Below, piece after piece: positions 49,639 through 62,200 of a stretch of 64,000 bases of DNA (positions are counted from its first letter, which is position 1; each line of letters starts with the position of its first letter). Source of the DNA: Clostridiales bacterium (GTDB lineage: Bacteria; Bacillota; Clostridia; Christensenellales; UBA1242); contig DPGI01000009.1 in assembly GCA_003522085.1 (NCBI GenBank), positions 62,001-126,000 of the forward strand. The letters are read 5' to 3'. Under the pieces are notes generated by a model, which had not been told where the DNA came from, made no database searches, and saw only the letters and a list, made by a program, of their open reading frames with translations. A program made the position numbers and the translations under genes.

Positions 49639-51021
49639 TTATAATTCAATTTTCTTTGAAATATAATCTTTAAGTTCGTCAACATGAAGACGGATTTGTT
49701 GCATTGTGTCGCGATCACGAACAGTGACTGTATCGTTTTCAAGTGTGTCAAAGTCAACTGTTACGCAAAGCGGAGTTCCGATTTCGTCTTCACGGCGATA
49801 ACGCTTTCCGATTGAGCCGGCTTCGTCATAATCAACCATGAAGTGTTTGCTGAGTTGAGCATAAATCTCACGGGCTTTTTCAGAAAGATTTTTTTGAAGG
49901 GGAAGGATTGCAACCTTGTATGGAGCAATTGCAGGGTGGAAGTGCATTACAACTCTGCTTTCGCCATTTTCAAGTTGTTCTTCATCATAGGCGTTGCAAA
50001 GATATGCAAGCATAAGTCTTTCTACACCGAGTGATGGTTCGATTACATATGGAATGTATTTTTCGTTTGTTACAGGGTCTTGATAAGTTAAATCTTTACC
50101 GCTGAATTTTGCGTGTTGTGAAAGGTCATAATCTGTGCGGTCGGCTACACCCCAAAGTTCGCCCCAGCCGAATGGGAATTTAAATTCAAAGTCAGTTGTT
50201 GCTTTTGAATAGAAGCAAAGTTCTTCTTGATCGTGGTCGCGAAGTTTAAGATTTTCATCTTTAATTCCGATTTCAAGCAGCCAGTTGTGGCAGAAGTTTT
50301 TCCAATAGTTAAACCACTCAAGGTCTGTTCCTGGTTGGCAGAAGAATTCGAGTTCCATTTGTTCGAATTCACGAACGCGGAAGATGAAGTTTCCTGGAGT
50401 GATTTCGTTCCTAAAACTTTTCCCAATTTGACCGATCCCGAAAGGCACGCGTTTTCTTGTTGAACGTTGAACATTTTTGAAATTTACGAAAATTCCTTGT
50501 GCGGTTTCTGGGCGAAGATAGATTGTTGAACTTGAATCTTCGGTTACACCTTGGAATGTTTTAAACATAAGGTTAAACTTTCTGATTGGAGTAAAATCAG
50601 ATTTTCCACAGATAGGGCATACGATTGATTTTTCTTTAATGTAGTTTTCAAGTTGTTCGTTGCTCCAGCCTGCGATATTTTCTTCGATTCCTTTTTTCTT
50701 CATGTATTCTTCAATAAGATTGTCGGCGCGGTGACGTGCTTTGCAGTTTTTGCAGTCCATAAGTGGGTCTGAAAATCCGCCTAAGTGTCCGCTTGCTTGC
50801 CAAACTGTTGGGTTCATCAAGATTGAGCAGTCAAGTCCAACGTTGTATGGATTTTCTTGCACAAACTTTTTCCACCAAGCGGCTTTGATATTGTTTTTCA
50901 TTTGCACGCCAAGAGGGCCGTAGTCCCACGCGTTTGCAAGTCCGCCATAAATTTCACTTCCTGGGAAGATGAAACCTCTGCCTTTGCAGAGATTTACGAT
51001 TTTGTCCATTGTTGCTTTCAT
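49639..51021 (-). CDS. glyS: Glycyl-tRNA synthetase, homodimeric type
   Basis: 460 residues. Class II GlyRS of the dimeric (eukaryote-like) kind, not the two-subunit GlyQ/GlyS. N-terminal GRGFIFPGSEIYGGLANAWD, motif 2 region FRNEITPGNFIFRVREFEQM, motif 3 VIEPSLGVERLMLAYL with Arg, and a C-terminal anticodon-binding domain (KVAILPLQKNLSEKAREIYA). Four Cys (CKNC, CPIC) may bind zinc. GGAGAAAAAT precedes the ATG and a Gly T-box controls it. Confidence 0.96.
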   Translation of the reverse strand: MKATMDKIVNLCKGRGFIFPGSEIYGGLANAWDYGPLGVQMKNNIKAAWWKKFVQENPYNVGLDCSILMNPTVWQASGHLGGFSDPLMDCKNCKARHRADNLIEEYMKKKGIEENIAGWSNEQLENYIKEKSIVCPICGKSDFTPIRKFNLMFKTFQGVTEDSSSTIYLRPETAQGIFVNFKNVQRSTRKRVPFGIGQIGKSFRNEITPGNFIFRVREFEQMELEFFCQPGTDLEWFNYWKNFCHNWLLEIGIKDENLKLRDHDQEELCFYSKATTDFEFKFPFGWGELWGVADRTDYDLSQHAKFSGKDLTYQDPVTNEKYIPYVIEPSLGVERLMLAYLCNAYDEEQLENGESRVVMHFHPAIAPYKVAILPLQKNLSEKAREIYAQLSKHFMVDYDEAGSIGKRYRREDEIGTPLCVTVDFDTLENDTVTVRDRDTMQQIRLHVDELKDYISKKIEL

Positions 51022-51052
51022 ATTTTTCTCCTTTTTTAAGGCATGGGTTTAA

Positions 51053-51204
51053 ATAAAAAAGCCCTATGCCGATTTTCAGCATAGGGGCGATTGATTGGTC
51101 GCTGTTCCACCCTAATTCGCAAGTTGTCTTGCCTTCGTTTACCGTTTCGCTGGCGGCGCTTCGCTCAAAGATTCCAACCTTTTCATCACGAAGATTAAAT
51201 TACA
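51053..51204 (-). promoter_or_regulatory. T-box leader of glyS, Gly specifier
   Basis: On the minus strand the T-box AGGGTGGAACAGCG (about 51114-51101) and CGCCCCTATG form the antiterminator against a terminator stem (51061-51087) plus T run. The specifier reads GGC at 51133-51131 within GAAGGCA. The variable base of the UGGN bulge is A, which pairs with the U discriminator of tRNA-Gly. The leader is short, as for glyQS T-boxes that lack Stem II. Confidence 0.85.
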
Positions 51205-51210
51205 TGACTG

Positions 51211-51239
51211 ATTATATGTTTAATTTATCTTTTTGTCAA
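51211..51239 (-). promoter_or_regulatory. Promoter of the glyS leader
   Basis: TTGACA (51239-51234), a 17-base spacer, TATAAT (51216-51211): full consensus on the minus strand. Confidence 0.85.
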
Positions 51240-51281
51240 TTAAAATTTAATTAAAACAAAAAAGAAGGATTATTTTCCTTC

Positions 51282-52859
51282 TTATTTTTGTTTTTGCATA
51301 TATTCTTCATATGTTCCGTTGAAATAAACAATTTCGTCTTCGCTTTTAATGTCGATTATGCGATTTGCAACTGTTTCAATTATTTCTTGGTCGTGCGATG
51401 CAAAAAGGAGAGGCCCTTTAAAGTTTTGCATTCCAGTGTTAAGCGAAGTGATGCTTTCAAGGTCAAGGTGGTTTGTAGGTTCGTCCATGATGATTACATT
51501 TGCGCCCTTAAGCATCATTTTTGCAAACATACATCTTACGCGTTCGCCACCAGAAAGAACGTTGACAGGTTTAAGGTTTTCTTCGCCGGTGAAAAGCATT
51601 CTGCCAAGCCAACTTCTAATGTATGTTTCGTTTTGGTCTTTTGAAAATTGTCTGAGCCAGTCAACTATTGACAGGGTGCAGTTTTCAAAATATTCACGGT
51701 TATCTTGTGGGAGATATGAAATAGAAATCGTTTTGCCAATATGAATTGAACCGCTGTCCGCTTGTTCTTTTCCCATTAAAATATTAAATAAAGTTGTGAT
51801 ATCTTGGCTGTTTTTGGCAAAAAATGCGATTTTTTGGTCTTTTTCTACATTAAAAGAAAGATTTTTAAACATTCCTTTTTTAGTAAGGTTTGTAACTTTT
51901 AAAATTTCTTTTCCGATTTCTTGGTCGAATCTGAAGTCGATGTAAGGATATTTTCTTGATGAAGGTTTAATATCTTCGATTGTCAATTTTTCAAGTTCGC
52001 GTTTTCTGCTTGTTGCTTGTTTTGATTTTGAAGCATTGGCAGAGAAACGAGCGATAAATTCTTTTAATTCTTTTGCACGTTGTTCGGCCTTTTTGTTTTG
52101 GTCTTTTAATTGACGCGCGATGAGTTGACTTGATTGATACCAGAAGTCATAGTTTCCGATAAACATATTTATCTGACCGAAGTCTACGTCACATATGTTT
52201 GTGCAGACTTTATTTAAGAAGTGACGGTTGTGGGACACGATAATAACGATATTTTCAAAGTCGAGCAAGAAATTTTCAAGCCAAACGGCTGTTTTGAAAT
52301 CAAGGTTGTTGGTTGGTTCGTCCAAAATCAAAATGTCAGGATTTCCAAACAATGCTTGAGCAAGCAAAACTTTGACCTTTATTTTTGGATCGACATCACG
52401 CATAAGTGAATAATAAATTTCATCAGTTACGCCCATACCTTGCAAAAGGTTTTTGGCTTCGCTTTCTGCTTCCCAGCCGCCAAGTTCGGCAAATTCTGTT
52501 TCAAGTTCGCCAGCTTTGATTCCGTCTTCTTCGGTGAAGTCAGGTTTAGCATAAAGAGCGTCTTTTTCTTTTTGAATGTCCATCAAACGCTTGTGTCCAA
52601 GCAAAACTGTGTCAAGAACGGTTTCGTTGTCGAATGCGTTTTGGTTTTGTTGCAACACGCTCATTCTTTCGCCAGGCGTGATAAAAACATCGCCGGTGTT
52701 TGGTTCTAATTCGCCGGTGAGAATTTTTAAGAAGGTTGATTTGCCAGCGCCGTTTGCCCCGATGATGCCATAGCAGTTGCCTTTTGTAAACTTTAAATTG
52801 ACATCTTTATAAAGAGTTCTGCCACCGAATGCGAGTGATACGTTGTTTACTTGAATCAT
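51282..52859 (-). CDS. ABC-F ATPase with one complete composite ATP site
   Basis: 525 residues, YbiT/YkpA-like: two ABC domains joined by a linker (about 240-310, KKAEQRAKELKEFIARF) and no membrane part. ABC-F proteins act on ribosomes, in translation or antibiotic protection. The first domain has Walker A (GANGAGKS, 34-41) and Walker B (ILILDEPTNNLD), but its signature is changed (DVDPKIKVKV). The second has the signature LSGGERVR and VIIMDEPTNHLD, but its Walker A is lost (FFAKNSQDITTL). Walker A of one domain pairs with the signature of the other, so site 1 is complete and site 2 is dead. AAGGAAAT precedes the ATG. Confidence 0.9.
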   Translation of the reverse strand: MIQVNNVSLAFGGRTLYKDVNLKFTKGNCYGIIGANGAGKSTFLKILTGELEPNTGDVFITPGERMSVLQQNQNAFDNETVLDTVLLGHKRLMDIQKEKDALYAKPDFTEEDGIKAGELETEFAELGGWEAESEAKNLLQGMGVTDEIYYSLMRDVDPKIKVKVLLAQALFGNPDILILDEPTNNLDFKTAVWLENFLLDFENIVIIVSHNRHFLNKVCTNICDVDFGQINMFIGNYDFWYQSSQLIARQLKDQNKKAEQRAKELKEFIARFSANASKSKQATSRKRELEKLTIEDIKPSSRKYPYIDFRFDQEIGKEILKVTNLTKKGMFKNLSFNVEKDQKIAFFAKNSQDITTLFNILMGKEQADSGSIHIGKTISISYLPQDNREYFENCTLSIVDWLRQFSKDQNETYIRSWLGRMLFTGEENLKPVNVLSGGERVRCMFAKMMLKGANVIIMDEPTNHLDLESITSLNTGMQNFKGPLLFASHDQEIIETVANRIIDIKSEDEIVYFNGTYEEYMQKQK

Positions 52860-52885
52860 GTCTTTATTTCCTTTTAAACAAAATT

Positions 52886-52914
52886 ATTATGGACTAAATA
52901 TTATAAATTGTCAA
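52886..52914 (-). promoter_or_regulatory. Promoter of the ABC-F gene
   Basis: TTGACA (52914-52909), a 17-base spacer, CATAAT (52891-52886) on the minus strand. Confidence 0.7.
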
Positions 52915-53202
52915 TAATTTAATGTTTTTTAATTGATTTTTATTATTTTTTTGTTATTTTTTAATCATTTTTATTAAATTATTGATTTTTAGGCTTATTT
53001 AAAGGCGATAAAAAGTTTTTTTAATTTTTTTTATATTTTTTATATAATAAAAAAATATTTTTTATTTTTAATTTTTCCTTTTACTTTGCTTTGAAAAATT
53101 TGTCAAAAAAAGTATAATTAAATTGAAGTATTATGCAAACAATAAATTAGTCTTGTATTTTGCAAACGCCTTCAAAAGTTTAATAAAGGTTGGAGATAAT
53201 TT
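52915..53202 (+). promoter_or_regulatory. AT-rich gap with the promoter of the giant gene
   Basis: Almost pure A/T to about 53090, without a gene. Then TTGAAA (53091-53096), a 16-base spacer and TATAAT (53113-53118), leaving a leader of about 78 bases before the ATG, with TTGGAGAT as the ribosome binding site. Confidence 0.6.
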
Positions 53203-56200
53203 ATGAAACTTAAAGCGCCTAAAACTTGGCAACTTATTTTAATCTTAGTCTCAGTTATTGTGCTGGCTATCGGCGGCTCATTTTTGGCTGTCTATCTTAA
53301 AACAGGATTCAAACCAGAAGTTACACCTCCAGAGTCAATCGAAATAAATGACGTTGATGGCGTTTATAATTTATCCACGACACAATATGAAGCCGTAAAG
53401 CAATTTAGACTTAAAATCACAACTCCAACCGAAAACGTAACTCAAAACGAAATCACATTAAGCTTTGCATCTGGCGTTTCAGTAACAACAACCGAAGACG
53501 GAAAAATCTCAGACGGAATTATCATCGTTCCACAAAAAGTAAAAATGAATGAGGAATTTTATGTTCAACTTGTTCAAGAAGCATATCTCGACTCTAACAG
53601 CGACGAACATATATTAAACAAAGGCGGGATCTCACACCTTATCGTTACCACTCAAAACAACACGCTTACTTCATCGCAAATCCAAGTTGCTGTTGACAAG
53701 CCAGTAGGGGAAATTAAACTTGAAGCATACAACGCTACAACAGGCGACAAACTCACAGCTGATGGCGCAAACAAAATTTCACAAGGCACAAACTTTGTTT
53801 TAAAACCAACCTTCTATCCAGAAGCAAGCCAATATATGTTCAGCGACGATAAAAACGACGCGGCAACCACAAAAAGACAAAAAGATATATATTATGAATC
53901 AGCTTCTTCAAACGAAGGAATTACATTAAACTACAATGACGGCGACATCTATTTTGTAGCCGGAAACGAAACTTCAGCCGGCAACATTATCAACGCCTAC
54001 ACATTCGCTTCGGCCGAAGACCAAGCAGAATTTTATGCTAACAACTCCGAACTTGCAGGCCTTCCACTTTACACCGAAGCAATCCGCGTTTTGTCAACCG
54101 CTGAAAAAGCAATCAAAACACAAATCAAAGTTGACGTTGTTGAAGCCAATGTTGGAAGTTTTTCAATCAAACCAACAGCGGGCTCACCATTTGAATTTAC
54201 GGTTAACAAACTGTTTAGAATTTCAGCTGGATCGAGTGCTCTTGCCGAAAAAGAAATATCTATCAGAATTCGCGACATTCACGACAACGACCTTTCATCT
54301 ATGATTAAAAATGTCGGCCTTCGAATTATCTCAATCAAAGATACAAACTCAGGACTTGATATTGTCAACGACCTTTCAAACTTTGTTACAGTTAAGGGCG
54401 GAGCAATCAAAATTTACGACGAAAAAGAATATGTTTTAATCAATTCAAACGTTAAAAACCTTAACCACGCATATTGGGAAATATCAACTAACGGCGAATA
54501 TGAAATCGTTGCTGAAATTAAACTTTTTGTTCAAGACGAAAATGGTGATACACACATTTTTGATAACGCCACCGAACGCAAAGTCTATATGCAATCAAAA
54601 GAAAATGTTGAATCTGACATTTATTGGGAAACCGGTATTGTTGAATCGGGCATTTCAATGACAATCGTATACGACAAAAACGGAAATGTTCTTTCTTCAG
54701 AATACAAAGACGATTTAAGAACAATCTCTCACGTTCCATCAACAAACGTTTATACAAAGAGAGTTTTCTTTGCATATTATGATGCCGCTTTTCCTGATGG
54801 AAAGGACATGGGTGACTATGTTGCTGTTACTGACGACGGCGCAGGAATGTATACAATTTCAAGCGGAGAAACCAAAAAACTTTACCCATTGCTCAATAGT
54901 TATCAACTTGTAGCAAAAGAAGCGATTGACTTCAACCTTGTTTTTGCAACAGTTAGAACTGATGCATACGGCAACCCAATCATGAACGCATCAGGAACTT
55001 ACACTCTTGAAAAAATCTCTTCAAAAGTTTTAGTTTCTGTTAAAAAGACTCTGCAAGGATTCAAGTCAGTTGTAATCGACTCAATCGACGAAAAATATTT
55101 CGTAGAAAATCGCGGTTATTATGCAATTCCAACAGGTGTTGAAAACGCTTTTGAATTAAAACTTACATTAAAAGAAGCGAGTGATGCGGCTATTTTCGAA
55201 AACGAAAAAAGCAAAATCTCTTTCTATGCAAGCAAAGACATTGCAGGCAAAGACAGAGTTGGAAGCGATGTTTTTGAATTTGGCGAAATGACTCTTGCTG
55301 GCGGCGTTGTTACTATTCCAGTAAAAACAAAAGCTGATGTAAACATTGCTGAAAAATTGGGAACAAAATTCTTTGTTCGTGTTGAATACAACAACTCAGT
55401 TGCAATTTTAGATTGGACTGCTCAACCTGCTGATGGCGACAAGCAAGCGGGAGTAGTTGTTTACAACCAACGTCCAGACGGAATTTCAAATGATTTTTTA
55501 GAAAATCAAACATTTAATGTAACTCAAACAATGACAAACACCGGTTCTAGTGAAATAACAATTAGGGGCGGGAAAATTGCCGAACCAGGATATATTGGCG
55601 AAAACGCAATTAATCAGTTTGCTGAACTTATAAATGGCGAAAATTATACTATAATCACTGACGTTTACGGACGTGCTTTTAAGTATGATTACACAATTTC
55701 ATCTTCTAATTCAAAAATCGTAATTGCGGACAACAACGAAAAGAAAATCACATTCGGCACAGGCACTGAAGATGGAATTATTGTTACAATCACAGCGGGC
55801 AGCAAATCATTCAACTTTACATTAAATGTTTCAACTACTGGTGTGACAGGAATTAAAGTTGATGGAAAAGATCAAGACAACCTTGCAAATCCAAAATACT
55901 CATTGGATGGCAAAGTTGAAAAGGATGCAAGCGGAAATTATAAAGAAATCGTTCTCAAAAACACAGCCGGTGAAGGTGCTAGAAATGGACTTCTTGATGT
56001 CTTTGTGTCTTCTGGACTATATGATCCAAGCTACTATACAATCAAACTTAAAGATGAACCAAGCCAAGCATTGACAGAGATGATTACCTTTGAGTATGGA
56101 AATACTACGACGGAAATTAAAAGTTTCAAAATTAAAGAAAACTTTGCAGACGACGTTACAATTTCATTTGTTGCAACAAACAGCGATTCAACATTAAACT

Positions 56201-59200
56201 TTACTTTTGACATCACAATTAAAAAATACGCAACAGAAGAAAAAGTTGACTTTGCAAACATCAAATATGGAGAATATTATGATGAGGACACTGGCAAAAC
56301 AATAAGCCAAATAGGAGTTGCAGACGAAGACAAAGGTGAAAACTTCGACCCAACAGCGACATATGTTTATTCTGCTTTCCCAATCGACCTTAATAAATAC
56401 GTTAAAGTTAGACTTGGTGAAGCAGACACCGAAGGAAATGTTACATATGTAAATTGGGCAGAAATATATAAAGAAAAACAGGATCTTGAAATCAACTCAA
56501 CAGTGGTTGGAAAAATTGAGAATGGAAAGTTGACATTTAATGATGTTTACGAACCAACACAATACACATTTACTCTTTATGTTTTAAATGGAAACAAATA
56601 TGCTTATTATAAAGATTTAACATTTGTTGTATGTCCAAACTTTAAGCTTGTTCAAAAAAACAAAGATTTAAGCGTTAAAAACATAAAGTTAGATAATGAC
56701 TTCACAAAATATTTTGAGCTAAAAAGAATAACTCTTGGATATGGTACTGTTCAAGCAAATGGCGTAGGCGAAATTACAGGAATTTCATCATATGAAGTTT
56801 CAAAATATTATCAACTTGATACAAATAAAAAGTTTGTATCTGTTTTGCCTTTAGATTTAGGTTATGGTGAAACATACAAAACAATCACAATTTCAGCAAA
56901 AACAATTATCAACGAAACCGAAAAAGTTGTAGCAACTTGCTCGGCAAATCTTTCACTTGGATTTAGCATAGTTAATCTTGCAAGCTTCTCAGATTTGTTT
57001 ATGCTTGGAAGAACAATAAGACATAACGGCTATGATGCTGTTTGGGTTGACAGAAATAGTGCAACTTTTGTAAAAGATTATAAGGATACTGAGAGCGGCA
57101 TAGGTGTAAAACTCAACCCAGTTAAAAATGCTTACACCATCGCCGCAACGCTAATCACCTTTACAAGCGCATCAAACAATGCGTTGGTGGCTGGCAATTC
57201 AGTTTACTTCCAAGTATACTTTACTGACGGAGACAACACACTTGCCACATGGAGAATTCCATTTGTTTGGTCACGTGTGGGAAGCAAAATTGCATCTTAT
57301 CCATATGAAACACCTAGCGATTCAAACACAAACAACACCGACTTAAATGACACCCTCAACAACCCTAATAATTTGTTTGTCGAAGTTGAAGGTGGCAAAA
57401 CATATTATCTCGTTGCGCCTTTTGAATATTACTTGGAAGAAGGAATTTTAACCATCGTTGAAAGTATTGGCGACGGCGATGGCGACGGCAAAGACGACGG
57501 CGATATAACATACACTTCAGGCGAAACCAGTGGAACTTTCACTTTTAAAGGCGTTTCATTCACGGTTAATGAAAACAATGAAATCCAAGCCACAGGCGTA
57601 AATGGTGGCAAACCAATTTCAGTTGGAGAAACATTTACAATTACTAAAGACGAAGTTACAACAACTTATTACTATAAAGCAATTAACACAACGGACAAGA
57701 AAATCACAATTTATAAAGCATACAAGGGAACTAAAAACGAAAGTGGATGCACAATAAATTATAAAGGCGAAGAACCATATACTTACACTTACAAAGACAG
57801 CATTTTTGGCCAAATGTTAACTTCACTTGGAAATAACGAGTATTTAACAGGTTTGCAACAAACAGATTTTGCAGACGGAACAGGATATGTCTTTGAAGCT
57901 TTAAACAATCAAAAAGTATATTCAATAACAGACAATAAACTTACAATCAACAACATTATTTCTGAAAACGATGTTGACACATTCTTCTACATTGTTCAAA
58001 AAACAAATAAGGGAAGCGTTGAAAACTTAAGATACAAATTTACTCTTAAAGTTAAACCAAATGCGACAAACTTTGTTAATGTAACATATCCATTTGGTGG
58101 CAGCGCTGAAAACTTAACAGTTGAAAATGGTGATACAACAAATCCACCTATCGATTTAAAAGCAAAATTAGGCGCAGATACTCAAAATCAAGGCAAACAT
58201 AGAATTGCAGACATTATTAAAGTCAATGGCATAGATGTCGACATTTCAAAAGATGCAACATTAACTGTTTCACAACTTTTGATTGACGGAACGGATTATA
58301 CTTCAAGCTATGCGGACAACACTAGATTTACAGTTGCATTTGAAATCGTAAAGGACAACGCTACTCAAAAACAAACAAATCTTAATGTAACTTTTACAAA
58401 CAAAGCAAATGCAAAAAATATCACAGTAAAATTGTTAAGAGCATATCCAAATGTTTACGGCGCAGATTTTGAATATGTTTTCTCAATCAATGCAAGCAGT
58501 GTTGAATACTTTATTAAATACAACAATGCAAAACCAACAGTCGGTAACCCAGAACCGGGGAAACCAGTGGGTGAATTCACAGTCGGAACTCGTGATGCGA
58601 CTTGGAAATTAGCAAATACTACAGACGCTCAAACAGTTAACGTGACAACAAAGCAACGCACTGATTCAGGCGAAAGCAATGTCGATCCAAACAAAGTGGT
58701 AACAGTGTTAACTCATGATGATTTGGGAAAGGGATACACAGTTGAATATAATTACAAAGCAGCAAATCCAACCCTTTCAATCAAACTTCCAGCATTTAGA
58801 GCAAGTGAAATAACAAGAAAAGTTTACTTCTCGGTTGACGGAAAAGTAATTTCAACAATCACGTTAATTATTCCGGCAACCGTAGTTGCTAAACAAGTTA
58901 AACCAACGCTTGATGCTGGTAATGAGTATACAATAACAGATTTGGCTGACGTATCAGAAACTACAGACGCAAAACTAACAAAAATCGAAATATGCGAAGA
59001 TAATGATGCTGATGTAAAAAAGTATGTTTCAATAGTTAATAATAAACTCGTTATAAAAAATTCGATTGCTTCTCATGAAATAAAATTAAAACTCAGCTAT
59101 ACTTACGGGGAAAATACAGGTTTTGTAATATACACCTATGAAATTGCAGCGAACATCAAACCTAAGCAATCTCTTGAAACACAATCGTTAGTTGCGGGAA

Positions 59201-62200
59201 CAGAGTATAAAAAATTATCTTTTACAGATTTACAAGACACAACAAGTGTTTCTGCAAATGGCTTTACATTAGCTTGGACGGCACAAGATTCTGGATTGTT
59301 TGAAAACATTTCAATGACAAACGATAATAGCGAAAATAGCGGAAATATCAGCATCAAGGCAAATTACGTTGCAATCACAACCAGCACAACTGTTACATTA
59401 ACCTTGTCATATGAAAATGGTTTGTTCACGTTTGATGTTAGCGTGCCAATTACAATTTATCCAGCAGTTAAACTTCAAACAAACTATCCAAACCCAAGCG
59501 CAACTGAAAACTTAACATATGAATCGGTTAAAAGCGGAACAGAAATCAAAAACTTCTTATCATCAGCTGCAGAATTTGCAAGCGCAGAAAGAATTAAAGC
59601 AGCAGCGGCTAATGCCGACGTATCAAATGGCGAATACATAGGCTCATATAACAATGAATATAGCGCATTAATTAACAACGCTTTAGTAAAAATCATTGAA
59701 CAACAAAATATGGGTCCAGTTAATTGTGGTGAAAATGCACTATCATCTAGCGCAGAAACAAGCGCAGGAATAAACTCAACGTTTACATTCACAAAAGGCA
59801 CAGGCACAGGCACAAGTTATGTAATTTTGCAAGTTAAATATCATGGCGTATCAATCAACTATACCGTTTATGTTTTTGACAATGTTGTAAGTGGTTATGT
59901 AAACTCTACAATCCATAGAAACGGCGAAGTCGAAACCATATATCAAGATCGTATCAACACCACAGACTTATTCAATAAGTCAAGATTGCTCAAACTCGAA
60001 GTTGGGGCAAGTGCAATCGTTGGCGCAGTTTATTATCCATATAAAGTCACAGTGAATGACGACGGAACATATACCGATCCAATTCAACTTTTGCAATTCC
60101 AACTTAAATCTGAATATGTTGGCAGAACCATATATGTTGACAGCGGAAAGGATAAACTTACACTTGCTGCAAATCAAACAATCGTATTCTTTGCAAAGGC
60201 AGGTGCAGACGTAACAAAAGATGCCGTAATGACTGGCGTTACATTTGTTCGCACAGCAGGTAGAGTTGAATATCGTTATGCAACAGCCGACGGACAAAGC
60301 ATTGATATAACAAATGCGGATATGAAAACGGCAGCGACTACAGCAATTCCTAATGCCAACAACACTTATATAGTTGGCTACTATATTGGCGAGAAACCTA
60401 CAAATACAAATGGCTTTAAATCTCAAATCAGCTATCAAGTTGAAATGGGATTAGATATTGATGTTGATCGCAAGTTTGATGCGAGCAACTCAAATTCGAC
60501 ACCAACGATTATTGAAATCGAAGCTCACAAGGGTGAATATTATCGTTTGGTTGAACAAGCGGGAATTCGTCACCCATCAACCGGCGAACTTATCACTGCA
60601 AAATCACTCGGTGATTCAACAATTTCTTATGAAGTAGTAGATGTAAAAGGCAATGCACAATATGCTAGAAAATTTGACAACTATAAAGAATTTAAATACC
60701 GAAACTTAAAACATGAAGACTATCTCAAGTTGCACGATATTGCAGAAGACGTTGGTGGCAAGAAAATTTACGACTACTATTTGTTTGGACTTGGTTGTGC
60801 AGCCGATGGCGATTATGTTTTGCTTAAAATAATTTATACAAATGGTGGTGAGCACCAAAATTTCTTTGTTGCAATCAAGATTGTTCCTGACTATGAAATC
60901 ACTCTTGCGGGTGAAAAATACGAACCTGTTGTTGAAAATAATAGCGCATATGTAACAAACAAAGATAAACCTTATGTGTTTACTCCTGTTAAGACTACCA
61001 CAACTACAACAGAAGGCGAAAGCACAACTACAACCACAACCTACAAAGAAATGACACTTGCGGCTAGCGGTTCAGGCGAACAACTCATTTCTGCAATCAG
61101 AACAAACTGGAACTCAACAAACATTGCTTACAGTTTTGACTATGTGCTTACACAACAAGAAAACAGTGAATACAACACTGAGGCAAATCTTACTAAGTTG
61201 CGATTAAAGGATAATGGTTGGGGAGAGTCGTCTCCATATAAACCTAACTCGACAACAATTAAATTTGCTCCTGCAGAAGTTGTGTTTGGTGTAAAACAAT
61301 ATTTTGTTGAAATTACTGATGATTATGGCTACAAGATTATGTTCTATTTCAATCTTGTTCCTGCAGACGATCAAACACCAACAGTTTATGAAGCAGTTTC
61401 AACCTTAAACTTTATTGAAGGCGAGGATTTTGATATCGGACTTGTTTATGATGCAATTTCAATCAATGAAGTCAAAGATGAAACAACAGAAACAACAGAA
61501 ACAACAGAAACAACAGAGCAAACGCCGAAAACGGCTGAAATCGAATACAACAAAGCGCCAGAAAGCGATGCAATCAAAAAGATTATTCTTCAAAACATTG
61601 ATGCATGGGGACTTACAACAAACTATACAGCAAGTTTAAACGGCATATCGGGATTGACTGATAAATATCAAACGGCCCCTAAATTCCATGATGTGACAGT
61701 CAAAGACGTTACTTTCAAATATGAAAGCGACAAAGGAGTTTCGGCAGGCTCGGTGGATGTAAACAAATACAAAGAATTTTCTTTAGGATCGGGCGGTGCT
61801 GTAAAAGTTGGTTCATATTATTCTTATAATGGTGTGACTTACTTAACACAATACAATGGAACAAAAGTATCGCTGTCTACCACTTTAACAGGGGAAATAA
61901 CCGGAACTACAACTGGAGAAGGTGAATCTGCAACTACAACTTACACTTGGAAAACCCCAAACATAGTCAATAATCAGGGTGCAGAAATGGTTAATGGTAA
62001 AATTAAAATCAAAGTAGGCGAATCTTTATATGGAGAAGGCGGCACCATTAAAATCGACGTTGACGGCAACATCTATACAACATATTTCGTTGAAAAGATT
62101 GAATATAATGAAAGCACTAAGAAAGGCACGGTTGTTTTAAAGGCTACTTATGAGCCTGATGGCAACAATTATTATCTTGGGTTTGACATCACTGGAACTA

